A stretch of DNA of 64,000 nucleotides from Mycolicibacterium lacusdiani (GTDB lineage: Bacteria > Actinomycetota > Actinomycetes > Mycobacteriales > Mycobacteriaceae): NCBI RefSeq assembly GCF_021916785.1, contig NZ_JAKCFC010000011.1, positions 1-64,000 on the forward strand, in the 5' to 3' direction. The notes beneath the pieces are model-generated. The model did not search any database. It was not told where the DNA came from and saw only the letters and a list, made by a program, of their open reading frames with translations. Both the position numbers and the translations under genes were made by a program. Below are positions 57,415-64,000 of the stretch, piece after piece. The first letter of the stretch is position 1. Each line of letters starts with the position of its first letter.

Positions 57415-57493
57415 GCATCCATTGTGCTGTGAGGGTCCTGCCAGCGCACAAACTTGCAGGCGAGTGCAGGTCGGCGGCTTCCGCCGGGGTCTT

Positions 57494-57515
57494 GACCTCA
57501 ACCCGCATTGAGGTC
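57494..57515. promoter_or_regulatory. 22-bp palindrome upstream of nat
   Basis: GACCTCAA-CCCGCA-TTGAGGTC is a perfect 8-bp inverted repeat, ending 13 bp before the nat start. The ACCTCAA/TTGAGGT half-sites resemble MerR-family operators such as SoxR boxes. No merR gene is adjacent. Confidence 0.65.
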
Positions 57516-57528
57516 GCACCATGTATCC

Positions 57529-58362
57529 ATGACCTTCGAGACAGGCGCTTACCTCGATCGGATCGGCCACGTCGGACCCGTGGATCCGACTCTGGAGACG
57601 CTGCACGCGCTGGTCGCCGGGCACGGCCGGTCGATCCCCTTCGAGAATCTGGACCCGTTGCTGGGCGTCCCGGTCGACGATCTCAGCGCACCCGTGCTGA
57701 CCGACAAATTCGTCGACCGCAGGCGGGGCGGCTACTGCTACGAGCACAACGGCCTGATGGGTTACGTGCTGGAGGCGCTCGGCTACGGCGTCGAACGTCT
57801 CGCCGGCCGGGTGGTGTGGATGTCCGCCCCCGATGCGCCGCTGCCGGCGATGACCCACAACGTGCTGTCGGTGACCGTGCCGGGGGAGGACGGGCGGTTC
57901 CTGGTCGACGTCGGCTTCGGCGGGCAGACGCTCACCTCGCCCATCCGCCTCGTCGCCGGACCGGTCCAGCAGACCCGGCACGAGCCCTACCGCATCGTCG
58001 AGGCCGACGGCGAGCAGTTGATCCTGCAGGCGCAGGTGCGCGGGGAGTGGCAGCCGCTCTACATGTTCGGCACGCGGCCGCAGCCGCGCATCGACCTGGA
58101 AGTCGGAAGCTGGTACGTCTCAACGCATCCCGCGTCGGTGTTCGTGGTCGGACTATCCGCAGCCCTGGTCACCGACGATGCCCGCTACAACCTGCGCGGT
58201 CGCAACCTGGCGATCCACCGCGCAGACGGCAGCGAGAAGATCCGGCTCGAGTCGGCGACCGAGGTCCTCGACCAGCTCGGAGAACGCTTCTGCATCGACC
58301 TCGACGACCTCGGTGACCGCAGCGTCGTCGAAGCCCGCGTCGAGCAGGTCCTCGACTCCTGA
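57529..58362 (+). CDS. nat: Arylamine N-acetyltransferase
   Basis: A 277-residue enzyme with the canonical catalytic triad at Cys70 (RRGGYCYEHN), His110 (MTHNVLSV) and Asp127 (FLVDVGFGG), identical in numbering to mycobacterial NATs. It transfers acetyl or propionyl groups from CoA to arylamines, hydrazines such as isoniazid, and probably metabolic CoA pools. In M. tuberculosis nat lies in a sterol-degradation operon; here it stands alone with a strong palindrome at its promoter. Its stop is one base from the stop of the converging dehydrogenase subunit. Confidence 0.95.
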   Translation: MTFETGAYLDRIGHVGPVDPTLETLHALVAGHGRSIPFENLDPLLGVPVDDLSAPVLTDKFVDRRRGGYCYEHNGLMGYVLEALGYGVERLAGRVVWMSAPDAPLPAMTHNVLSVTVPGEDGRFLVDVGFGGQTLTSPIRLVAGPVQQTRHEPYRIVEADGEQLILQAQVRGEWQPLYMFGTRPQPRIDLEVGSWYVSTHPASVFVVGLSAALVTDDARYNLRGRNLAIHRADGSEKIRLESATEVLDQLGERFCIDLDDLGDRSVVEARVEQVLDS

Positions 58363-58363
58363 G

Positions 58364-59398
58364 TCAGCCCCCGACGCGCCCTACCACCAGATCCCAAGGG
58401 TCGCCGGCCAGCGCGAGACGCCCAAGCCGACGGGCATGCACACCGGCCGTGCCGAACTCGTCGGACCAGCTGCGGGCGCGCATCGTCGCCAGCCACAGCC
58501 GGTGCTCGATGGTCACGCCGATCGCGCCGTGCAGCTGGTGTGCCGTGGTGGTGACCGGGGTGACCGCCCGGCCGACCGCGATCTTGGCCGCCGTCACCGC
58601 GTAGTCGGCCTGTGCGCTGCCGAAGCCGTAGTCGGCTACCGCGGCCGTCGCCAATGCCGTGACGGCGCGGGCACCTTCGACTTCGCCGAGCAGCCCCGCC
58701 AGTGCGTGCTGCACGGCCTGGAACGCCGACAGCGGGCGGCCGAATTGCGTGCGTTCGCGGACGTGCGTCGCAGTCAGCGCGGCGGCGGCGTCGAAGGACC
58801 CGACGATCTGGACGCAACGCGCCCACGCGCCGCGGCGCATCAGCTCGTCGTGGACGGTCACCGGCAGGCGTACCGCGTCGTCGATGGCGACGTCGAATTC
58901 GACTGTGCCGCGCGGTTCTCCGGCGAGGTTGGCCGTCACGTCGACGGCCGCATCACGCAGCACGGCGGCATACGTGGCGTCGTCGGTACGGGCGGCGAGC
59001 AGCACCGTCGGCACCTGCGGCCACGGCACCGAGGTCGCAGTCCCGACCAGCCGTCCGTCGGCGACGGCCGCCGAACCCATGGCGACCGTCATCGGACCGT
59101 CGGCGGGAACGGACAGCTCTGCCGCGCCGGCCAGCCATCCGGCCATCACGTCGGTCTCGGCCAGCGGCGCGGCGACGCTGTGGCGGGCGAGCCCGTGCAG
59201 CACGACGGCCACCTCGGCAGGCCCCGCGTCGCCTCCGCTGAGGAGGCGGGCCAGTCCGGTCTCCTCCAGCGCCCGCCACGCCTCGTCGTCCACGGTCTCG
59301 GGAACCGTCGGCGTCGAGGGTCGCGCGTCGAGGGACCGACGGCCGATGTCGTCGATGAGTTGACGCAGTTCGTGGTCGACGTCCGAGTTCGTGCTCAT
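58364..59398 (-). CDS. Acyl-CoA dehydrogenase subunit, C-terminal-type
   Basis: A 344-residue, rather diverged acyl-CoA dehydrogenase homologue. Only the C-terminal helical half is readily recognised (RERTQFGRPLSAFQAVQHALAGLLGEVEGARA, HQLHGAIGVTIEHRLWLATMRARSW). The middle beta domain lacks a clear FAD-binding signature. The first 60 residues are acidic. Its GTGA-type overlap with the next gene upstream (59395-59398) indicates a heteromeric enzyme, as known for the alpha2-beta2 FadE pairs of steroid catabolism. Confidence 0.82.
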   Translation of the reverse strand: MSTNSDVDHELRQLIDDIGRRSLDARPSTPTVPETVDDEAWRALEETGLARLLSGGDAGPAEVAVVLHGLARHSVAAPLAETDVMAGWLAGAAELSVPADGPMTVAMGSAAVADGRLVGTATSVPWPQVPTVLLAARTDDATYAAVLRDAAVDVTANLAGEPRGTVEFDVAIDDAVRLPVTVHDELMRRGAWARCVQIVGSFDAAAALTATHVRERTQFGRPLSAFQAVQHALAGLLGEVEGARAVTALATAAVADYGFGSAQADYAVTAAKIAVGRAVTPVTTTAHQLHGAIGVTIEHRLWLATMRARSWSDEFGTAGVHARRLGRLALAGDPWDLVVGRVGG

Positions 59399-60561
59399 GC
59401 CTTGCCCGCCCCCTTCGCCACGATGCCGCGAAGCACCTCGTTGGTGCCGCCGCGCAGCGTGAACAGCGGCGAGTGCACGCGCGCGGTGGCCAGCATCGCG
59501 CGCAGCGGTTCAGCCCTGGGGCCCTCGACGGCATCGATGAGGTCTGCGGCGATCTCCACGGAGTCCTGTTCGAAACGGGTGCCGAGATCCTTGACCATGG
59601 CCGCCCGGGTGTTCGCATCCTGACCGTCGGTCAGCGCCCTCGCCACCGACGCCGACAGCTGGCGCAGCGAGATCATGCGTGCGATCAGATCGCCCACCTC
59701 CGCGGCGGTACGGTCGTCGGTACCGCAGCGGCCCAACGCCCGGACGATCTCGAACAGCAGGGTCGCGGTGGACAGGATTCGTTCCGGCCCGCTGCGTTCG
59801 AAGCCCAGCTCGGAGGTGACCTGGTGCCAGCCGTCGCCGATCTCGCCAAGGACGTCGGCGTCGGTGAGCGCGACGTCGGTGAACAGCACCTCGTTGAAGT
59901 GGTGCTCGCCGTTCATCAGCACGATCGGGTCGATCGTCACGCCGGGGAGATCGGTTGGGACGATGAACTGGCTGAAGCCCGCGTGCCTGTGGTCGGGGTC
60001 GAGCGGGCTGGTGCGCGCGAGCACCACGATCTGGTGGGCTTCGTGTGCGCCGCTGGTCCAGACCTTGGTGCCGTTGAGCAGCCAGCCTCCGTCGTCGGTG
60101 CGGGCGGCCCGGGTGCTGACGGCGGCGAGATCCGACCCGGCGGCGTGCTCGCTCATCCCGATCGCCGAGTAGAGGCGGCCCTCGGCGATGCGGGGCAGGA
60201 GCCGCCTGCGCTGCTCCTCGGTGCCGTAGGCCAGGAGCCCGGGGGCGACCTGGCGGTCGGCGATCCAATGCGCTCCCACGGGTGCGCCGTGGGCGAGCAG
60301 TTCCTCGGTCACGACGTAGCGGTGCAGGTACCCCGTGCCGTCGGCCGGCGCCCGTCCGCCGTACTCGGCCGGGATGGTGAGGCCGATGAAACCGGCCTCG
60401 GCGAGCCGGATGCTGAAGTCGGTATCCCACTTCGACAGCCAGCAGTCCACGGCGGGTTGCCAGCCGTGCGCCGCCCGGTCGGCAGCGAGGAAGGACCGCA
60501 CCGCGGAACGCAGTTCGGCGAGGTCGTCGTCATTGGCGCACAGCGCGTCGAATTCGGTCAC
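59395..60561 (-). CDS. Acyl-CoA dehydrogenase subunit, FAD-binding type
   Basis: A 388-residue acyl-CoA dehydrogenase with GLTIPAEYGGRAP, the flavin/substrate motif IGMSEHAAGSDLAAVSTRA, TKVWTSGAHEAHQIVVLARTS, NEVLFTDVALTDADVLG and the C-terminal GGTNEVLRGIVAK. Starts at GTG 60561. The partner gene's overlap suggests the two polypeptides form one heterotetrameric enzyme acting on bulky CoA esters. Substrate unknown; steroid or other polycyclic side chains are plausible given that known pairs have such roles. Confidence 0.87.
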   Translation of the reverse strand: MTEFDALCANDDDLAELRSAVRSFLAADRAAHGWQPAVDCWLSKWDTDFSIRLAEAGFIGLTIPAEYGGRAPADGTGYLHRYVVTEELLAHGAPVGAHWIADRQVAPGLLAYGTEEQRRRLLPRIAEGRLYSAIGMSEHAAGSDLAAVSTRAARTDDGGWLLNGTKVWTSGAHEAHQIVVLARTSPLDPDHRHAGFSQFIVPTDLPGVTIDPIVLMNGEHHFNEVLFTDVALTDADVLGEIGDGWHQVTSELGFERSGPERILSTATLLFEIVRALGRCGTDDRTAAEVGDLIARMISLRQLSASVARALTDGQDANTRAAMVKDLGTRFEQDSVEIAADLIDAVEGPRAEPLRAMLATARVHSPLFTLRGGTNEVLRGIVAKGAGKA

Positions 60562-60652
60562 TGAGCCCCACCGTACTGGCCGCGCTCGGGTGGCCGGACG
60601 GAGCAGGAAAGATCATGTGCACCGACCGTGCCCGCGGCCATACTCGATCGTT

Positions 60653-61570
60653 GTGAGCGATCAACCGAGTGGCCCTCGCCGACGGGACCGTCTCAGGGAA
60701 CTGCTCGACGCCGTCGTCGACTCCGGCAACGCCGACGTCGGGGAGATGGCGCGCAGTAGTTTCGCGTCGGAGTTCCACTTCTCCCGTCAGGTCAGCAGGC
60801 TGACCGGCGAGCCGCCTGCGGCGCTGCGCCGACGGGTGATGCTCGAGCGGGCGGCGTGGCGGCTGCAGCGCGGGGAGGGCGTGGCGGCCGTGGCCGCCGA
60901 CGAGGGATGGTCGTCGCCGGAGGTGTTCTCCCGGGCCTTCCGCCGCTCCTACGGGGTGCCGCCGTCGCAGGCGGCCGACGTGGACTTCTGGCTGACCGCG
61001 CCCAACGGCCTACACTTTCATCCCCCGGAGTCGTTGTGGCTGAGCGACACTGGAGACGCGAAACCGCCCGACGTGTCGCAGCTGATGGTCGCGCACGACG
61101 TCGCCGACACGCAGTACCTGATCGACAAGTCCGCCGAACTCACCGAAGATCAATGGGAGGAACACCTCTCGCCCGGTCAGGTGGTGCTCGACTGGGACGG
61201 CGAGGAACCCAGCGTGGCTGCGGTGCTGGGGGCCGTGGTGTGGACGAAACGGGTCTGGCTGGCCAGCATCGAGGGCGCCGACCAGCCCGAGCGCGAATCG
61301 ATCCGAACCGCAGTCAAACTCGCCGAGGACCACCGCACCGTCTCCGCCCGGTGGACGGCGATGGTCGCCGATCACGCCGAACGAGGACGCCTGGGCGACA
61401 CCGTGATCGACGCGCTGTGCGACCCGCCCGAGTCGTTTCAGCTCTACGGCATCGTCGCGCACGTCCTGACGTATTCGGCGCACCGGCGAGAGGTCGCTCG
61501 CAGCATGCTCGCCCGCCACGGCGTAGTGACCGGCCGCGGCGACCCACTGGACTGGATGAGAGGAAATTGA
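60653..61570 (+). CDS. AraC-type regulator with DinB-like domain
   Basis: A 305-residue fusion. The N-terminal 110 residues are an AraC helix-turn-helix pair (LRELLDAVVDSGNADVGEMARSSFASEFHFSRQVSRLTGEPPAALRRR, then AAVAADEGWSSPEVFSRAFRRSYGVPPSQ). The C-terminal part (about 140-305) is a DinB-like four-helix bundle (VAHDVADTQYLIDKSAELTEDQWEE, AAVLGAVVWTKRVWLASIEG, IDALCDPPESFQLYGIVAHVLTYSAHRREVARSMLARHG) with His residues at bundle positions that could bind metal. Start GTG 60653. It lies one base before the reductase gene, so control or cofunction with it is likely. Confidence 0.82.
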   Translation: MSDQPSGPRRRDRLRELLDAVVDSGNADVGEMARSSFASEFHFSRQVSRLTGEPPAALRRRVMLERAAWRLQRGEGVAAVAADEGWSSPEVFSRAFRRSYGVPPSQAADVDFWLTAPNGLHFHPPESLWLSDTGDAKPPDVSQLMVAHDVADTQYLIDKSAELTEDQWEEHLSPGQVVLDWDGEEPSVAAVLGAVVWTKRVWLASIEGADQPERESIRTAVKLAEDHRTVSARWTAMVADHAERGRLGDTVIDALCDPPESFQLYGIVAHVLTYSAHRREVARSMLARHGVVTGRGDPLDWMRGN

Positions 61571-61571
61571 C

Positions 61572-62093
61572 ATGGCATGCGTGTACTTCACCGCATCGAG
61601 CCTCGACGGCTTCGTCGTCGACGAACAGGACAGTCTGGACTGGCTGACGTCCCGCCAACACGATCCCGACGGGCCGTTCGGCATCGACGCGTTCATGGCG
61701 AACGTCGGCGCACTGGTGATGGGATCGGCCACCTACGAGTGGATTCTGGGGAATCACCCCGGGCCGTGGATGTACGACCAGCCTTCGTGGGTGCTGACCA
61801 CCCGACCCGAGATCGTCGCCGAGGAGCACCCGGTGCAGACGTTCTCCGGCGAGATCACCGACGTCTACCCCAGAATCCGAGAGGCGGCCGACGGCAAGGA
61901 CGTCTGGCTGGTCGGAGGGGGACGGGTGGCCGCCCAGTTCACGGCCGCCGGACTCGTCGACCAGATGATCGTGACCTACGCGCCGTGCTCACTGGGGAGT
62001 GGAGCACGTGTGCTGCCGGTGCGCTCGGAGTGGAAGCTGGCGGAGTCGGCGGTGAACGGAGAGTTCGTCTGCGCCCGCTGGGTCGCGGCGTAG
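61572..62093 (+). CDS. Dihydrofolate-reductase-like (RibD C-terminal) protein
   Basis: A 173-residue reductase of the RibD C-terminal/DHFR-like family: VYFTASSLDGFVVDEQDSLDWL, ALVMGSATYEWIL, PSWVLTTRPEIV, and the NADPH-loop VWLVGGGRVAAQFTAAGLVDQMIVTYAPCSLGSGARVLP. Substrate is unknown; most members are not true folate reductases. It begins two bases after the AraC-DinB stop (AGAGGAAAT as ribosome-binding site), a pairing of small reductase and DinB regulator seen widely in actinobacteria. Confidence 0.88.
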   Translation: MACVYFTASSLDGFVVDEQDSLDWLTSRQHDPDGPFGIDAFMANVGALVMGSATYEWILGNHPGPWMYDQPSWVLTTRPEIVAEEHPVQTFSGEITDVYPRIREAADGKDVWLVGGGRVAAQFTAAGLVDQMIVTYAPCSLGSGARVLPVRSEWKLAESAVNGEFVCARWVAA

Positions 62094-62096
62094 CGG

Positions 62097-62717
62097 CTAC
62101 TGCGACGGCACGCCGAAGCGGTTGACGAATTCCCTTGCTCTAATCAGGAATTCGATCTGCTCGGCGACGTCGTGCAGCGGCTCGGTGCTGCGCAGGGAGC
62201 GGCAGAGTACGACCGCGCCTTCCAATGCGGCGATGCTGGTGATCGCCAGCGATTCGGCGTCGGCGCTCTCGAGGCCGTCGGTCACGAACGCGCGCGCCAT
62301 CGCGTCACGCCAGTGACCGAACACGGTGCCTGCAACACCGACGAGGTTGGGCTCGTCGTCACCCGAACCGATCGCAGCCGCCATCACGGGGCACCCGGCG
62401 GCGAAGTCATCGTCGATCAAGCTGCGGTCCCAGAACTCGATGAACGTGCGGATCAGCGCGATGCCACCCTTGGCGACGGCCTCGTCGATCAGCGCGGTGA
62501 TCGAGTCGCCGGCCATCCGAAGCGCCTCGGTGAGGATCTGATTGCGACCGTCGGGAAAGTGGTAGTACACCGATCCGCGCGGAGCGCCGCTGCGCGCGAG
62601 AACCTCGTCGATGGTCACGCCGGCGGCGCCGCGCTCGCGCAGCACGTCGACCGCGCTGTGCAGCATCTTGGTGCGGGTGGCGCCCCGTTTGGTGGGGGTG
62701 CCCGTACGGGGCTGCAT
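62097..62717 (-). CDS. TetR-family regulator (LmrA/YxaF-like)
   Basis: A 206-residue regulator. The DNA-binding domain spans 12-58 (ATRTKMLHSAVDVLRERGAAGVTIDEVLARSGAPRGSVYYHFPDGRNQIL). The C-terminal domain shows the CPVMAAAIG segment and hydrophobic helices of the LmrA/YxaF group (IRTFIEFWDRSLIDDDFAAGCPVMAAAI), often linked to flavonoid or drug response. The start ATG overlaps the stop of a 44-codon gene (TGATG), so translation is probably coupled. Converges on the DHFR-like gene with three bases between stops. Confidence 0.88.
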   Translation of the reverse strand: MQPRTGTPTKRGATRTKMLHSAVDVLRERGAAGVTIDEVLARSGAPRGSVYYHFPDGRNQILTEALRMAGDSITALIDEAVAKGGIALIRTFIEFWDRSLIDDDFAAGCPVMAAAIGSGDDEPNLVGVAGTVFGHWRDAMARAFVTDGLESADAESLAITSIAALEGAVVLCRSLRSTEPLHDVAEQIEFLIRAREFVNRFGVPSQ

Positions 62718-62851
62718 CAGGCAGCGATGCCCGGGCGGAGCAGTTGGTGCAGTCGACTGTGCACTCGGCTGGGGTAGGTCTTCGGCGAACCCGGACGCGA
62801 CACGGTGCGCGTGAACCGGAGTCCGAGAACGTTCACTTCAACGGTCCACAT
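62717..62851 (-). CDS. 44-residue small protein upstream of tetR
   Basis: A short frame encodes MWTVEVNVLGLRFTRTVSRP followed by GSPKTYPSRVHSRLHQLLRPGIAA. It has a strong ribosome-binding site (GAGGAG, seven bases from the ATG), and its TGA overlaps the tetR ATG as TGATG. The protein is basic (six Arg, one Lys and two His), with a beta-prone N half and an amphipathic C-terminal helix. No family is recognised. Either a real small protein or a leader frame that drives tetR translation. Confidence 0.6.
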   Translation of the reverse strand: MWTVEVNVLGLRFTRTVSRPGSPKTYPSRVHSRLHQLLRPGIAA

Positions 62852-63013
62852 GCTGCGCTCCTCGTCGTATGTCGTTCAGCATAGAACCGACAACACACTG
62901 ACGCAGCGCTTGTATTCCGGATCACATCCACTTTGCCACGAACGGCAGGTGAAACGGGTTGTGCGGACAAACCGGGCCGGCCAGCGGATTATGGTCTAAA
63001 ACATAGAAAGCGC

Positions 63014-63601
63014 TCACGCTTTGAGTGCCCGCACCAGCATCTCGGTGAGTCCGTCGAGATAGCCGGGCTCGAGACTGCCGTCGCGGACGAGCAGCCGCCA
63101 GTAGATCGGCGCGGCCAGCAGGTCGAGCGCCAATTCCATGTCGATGTCCGAAGCCACCTCGCCGCGATCGATCGCACGGAGCAGGATCGCCCGCCCTCGC
63201 TCGCGACGCGGCCGGCCGATCATGTCCTCGACGACGTCGCTGAGTTCGGGGCTTCGGGCCATCTCGGCCACGAGGTCGGCCAGAATCGACGAAAACCGGG
63301 GGTGGGTGAGCCACTGCGCGATCGCCTCCACCGACGCCCGGATGTCTCCTTCGAGCGATCCCGTGTCCACGAACTCCGCTTGTCCGACGCTGAACTCGGC
63401 GATGACGGCCAGGGCCATGTCCTTCTTGGAGGTCCAGCGGCGGTACAGCGCGCTCTTGCCGACCCCGGCGCGCTTGGCGACCGCCTCCATCGACAGCCGC
63501 GCATAGCCGCGCTCTGCCAGTTCGCAGAGAACGGCTTCGGTGATCGACCGGGTGATCTCCGGCTGCAATACGGCTGCGCCGAGGGGAGTGCGACGGGTCA
63601 T
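63014..63601 (-). CDS. TetR-family regulator
   Basis: A 195-residue regulator with its helix-turn-helix domain at about 16-62 (TRSITEAVLCELAERGYARLSMEAVAKRAGVGKSALYRRWTSKKDMA) and a helical ligand domain (IRASVEAIAQWLTHPRFSSILADLVAEMARSPELSDVVEDMIGRPRRERGRAILLRAIDRGEV). ATG 63601 follows a promoter region rich in GATAC/GTATC half-sites shared with the divergent snoaL-like gene, its probable target. Confidence 0.88.
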   Translation of the reverse strand: MTRRTPLGAAVLQPEITRSITEAVLCELAERGYARLSMEAVAKRAGVGKSALYRRWTSKKDMALAVIAEFSVGQAEFVDTGSLEGDIRASVEAIAQWLTHPRFSSILADLVAEMARSPELSDVVEDMIGRPRRERGRAILLRAIDRGEVASDIDMELALDLLAAPIYWRLLVRDGSLEPGYLDGLTEMLVRALKA

Positions 63602-63619
63602 CGCCCGACTATACCGAGT

Positions 63620-63674
63620 GGACGATACGGACCCGTCCGGCGTATCTTGACGATGGGACGGTACCGTATCGTCC
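63620..63674. promoter_or_regulatory. Divergent operator region of tetR and snoaL-like gene
   Basis: GGACGATACGG (63620-63630) and CCGTATCGTCC (63664-63674) are perfect 11-bp complements 33 bp apart. Inside them GATAC (63624) and GTATC (63642) form another pair, and ACGGTACCGT (63658-63667) is self-complementary. Several overlapping dyads fit binding of the adjacent TetR protein. Confidence 0.65.
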
Positions 63675-63689
63675 TTCGAAGGAGGAGTG

Positions 63690-64000
63690 ATGAACGCCCA
63701 AGCAGTGGTCGATCGAGCACTGGAACTCCTGATAGCCCAGGACGTGGCCGGCTTCGCAGGCCTGTGGGCAGAAGACGGAGTGCTGGAGTTCCCGTTCGCG
63801 GCACCCGGCTTCCCCAGACGGCTAGAGGGACGCGCCGCCGTGGCCGAATACATGTCCGGCTACCCGGACATCCTGCGCATCAGGGAGTTCCCCGCAGTGG
63901 TGGTGCACCAGAGCGTCGACCCGGACGTCGTGATCGTCGAGTTCGAGGCCGCAGGCACGGTGGTGGCCACTGGAGCCCCGTACCGGATGAGGTACATCGC
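63690..64000 (+). CDS. SnoaL-like/NTF2-fold protein, N-terminal part (cut by window)
   Basis: The first 103 codons run off the right edge. MNAQAVVDRALELLIAQDVAGFAGLWAEDGVLEFPFAAPGFP, RLEGRAAVAEYMSGYP and VVVHQSVDPDVVIVEFEAAGTVVATGAPYRMRYIA are typical of SnoaL-like NTF2 folds, with the helix pair and first three strands. GGAGGAG precedes the ATG. Probably repressed by the divergent TetR protein. A second tetR-snoaL pairing besides that at 31.3-32.7 kb. Confidence 0.82.
   Translation, partial: MNAQAVVDRALELLIAQDVAGFAGLWAEDGVLEFPFAAPGFPRRLEGRAAVAEYMSGYPDILRIREFPAVVVHQSVDPDVVIVEFEAAGTVVATGAPYRMRYI

Noticed and set aside
1..64000. CRISPR arrays, rRNA or tRNA genes, prophage genes
   Set aside because: No regularly spaced repeat series, no tRNA-like cloverleaf or rRNA stretch, and no phage structural or integrase gene was seen apart from the transposase end at the left edge.

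Overview
This 64 kb window is high-GC actinobacterial chromosome that almost certainly comes from a mycobacterium, most likely a fast-growing Mycolicibacterium-type species. The gene order follows M. tuberculosis Rv0189c to Rv0221 closely: ilvD, ricR, an L,D-transpeptidase, zmp1, omamA/omamB, an Rv0201c homologue, mmpL11, Rv0203-type hemophores, Rv0204c and Rv0205 homologues, mmpL3, Rv0207c and trmB homologues, pckA, fadD4, fadE3, Rv0216 and lipW homologues, lipC and a WS/DGAT. Homologies and family names here come from reading the translated sequences; no database search was run.

Left third (1-24,600). The edge holds the 3' end of an IS481-type transposase, then ilvD facing a copper-type operon (DUF305 lipoprotein plus ricR) across a near-ideal RicR/CsoR palindrome. 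Next come an L,D-transpeptidase, a TetR regulator, Zmp1, and the orphan Mce-associated proteins OmamA and OmamB. The heme/lipid module follows: MmpL11 with its coupled partner, two tandem hemophores, and a PrrA/PrrB-like two-component system cotranscribed with the second hemophore. A DUF3054 protein, an M23-like lipoprotein, a UPF0104 membrane protein and an AI-2E transporter lead to the trmB-NYN-mmpL3 operon. This MmpL3 carries an in-frame insertion of about 108 residues that resembles a DUF4190 membrane module.

Middle (24,600-46,600). PckA, a 2OG-Fe(II) oxygenase-like protein and FadD4 coupled to an enoyl-CoA hydratase are followed by a tetR-doxX-snoaL cassette. That cassette is bracketed by two 53-bp direct repeats fused to stop codons, and two matching CATAC-N6-GTATG operators sit inside it. 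FadE3/GntR face an Rv0216-type hotdog protein, a class III CoA-transferase and an amidohydrolase. After lipW comes an accessory locus that looks complete for phosphonate use: a PhnF/HutC-type GntR regulator, a PhnZ-like HD protein, an FAD oxidase, a PhnX-like HAD hydrolase with the Schiff-base lysine retained, and an ABC importer. It is controlled across a palindrome containing the known PhnF core.

Right third (46,600-64,000). A structured palindromic repeat and 17-bp tandem repeats precede a septum-formation-domain protein. Lipid metabolism then dominates: a fused acyl-CoA dehydrogenase, lipC and WS/DGAT (next to a Crp-type site), then a plsC-like/fadD12/lipO operon under a KstR-type box. 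Arylamine N-acetyltransferase, a two-subunit acyl-CoA dehydrogenase, an AraC-DinB protein coupled to a DHFR-like reductase, two TetR regulators (one preceded by an overlapping 44-codon gene) and a SnoaL-like protein cut by the window edge complete the region.
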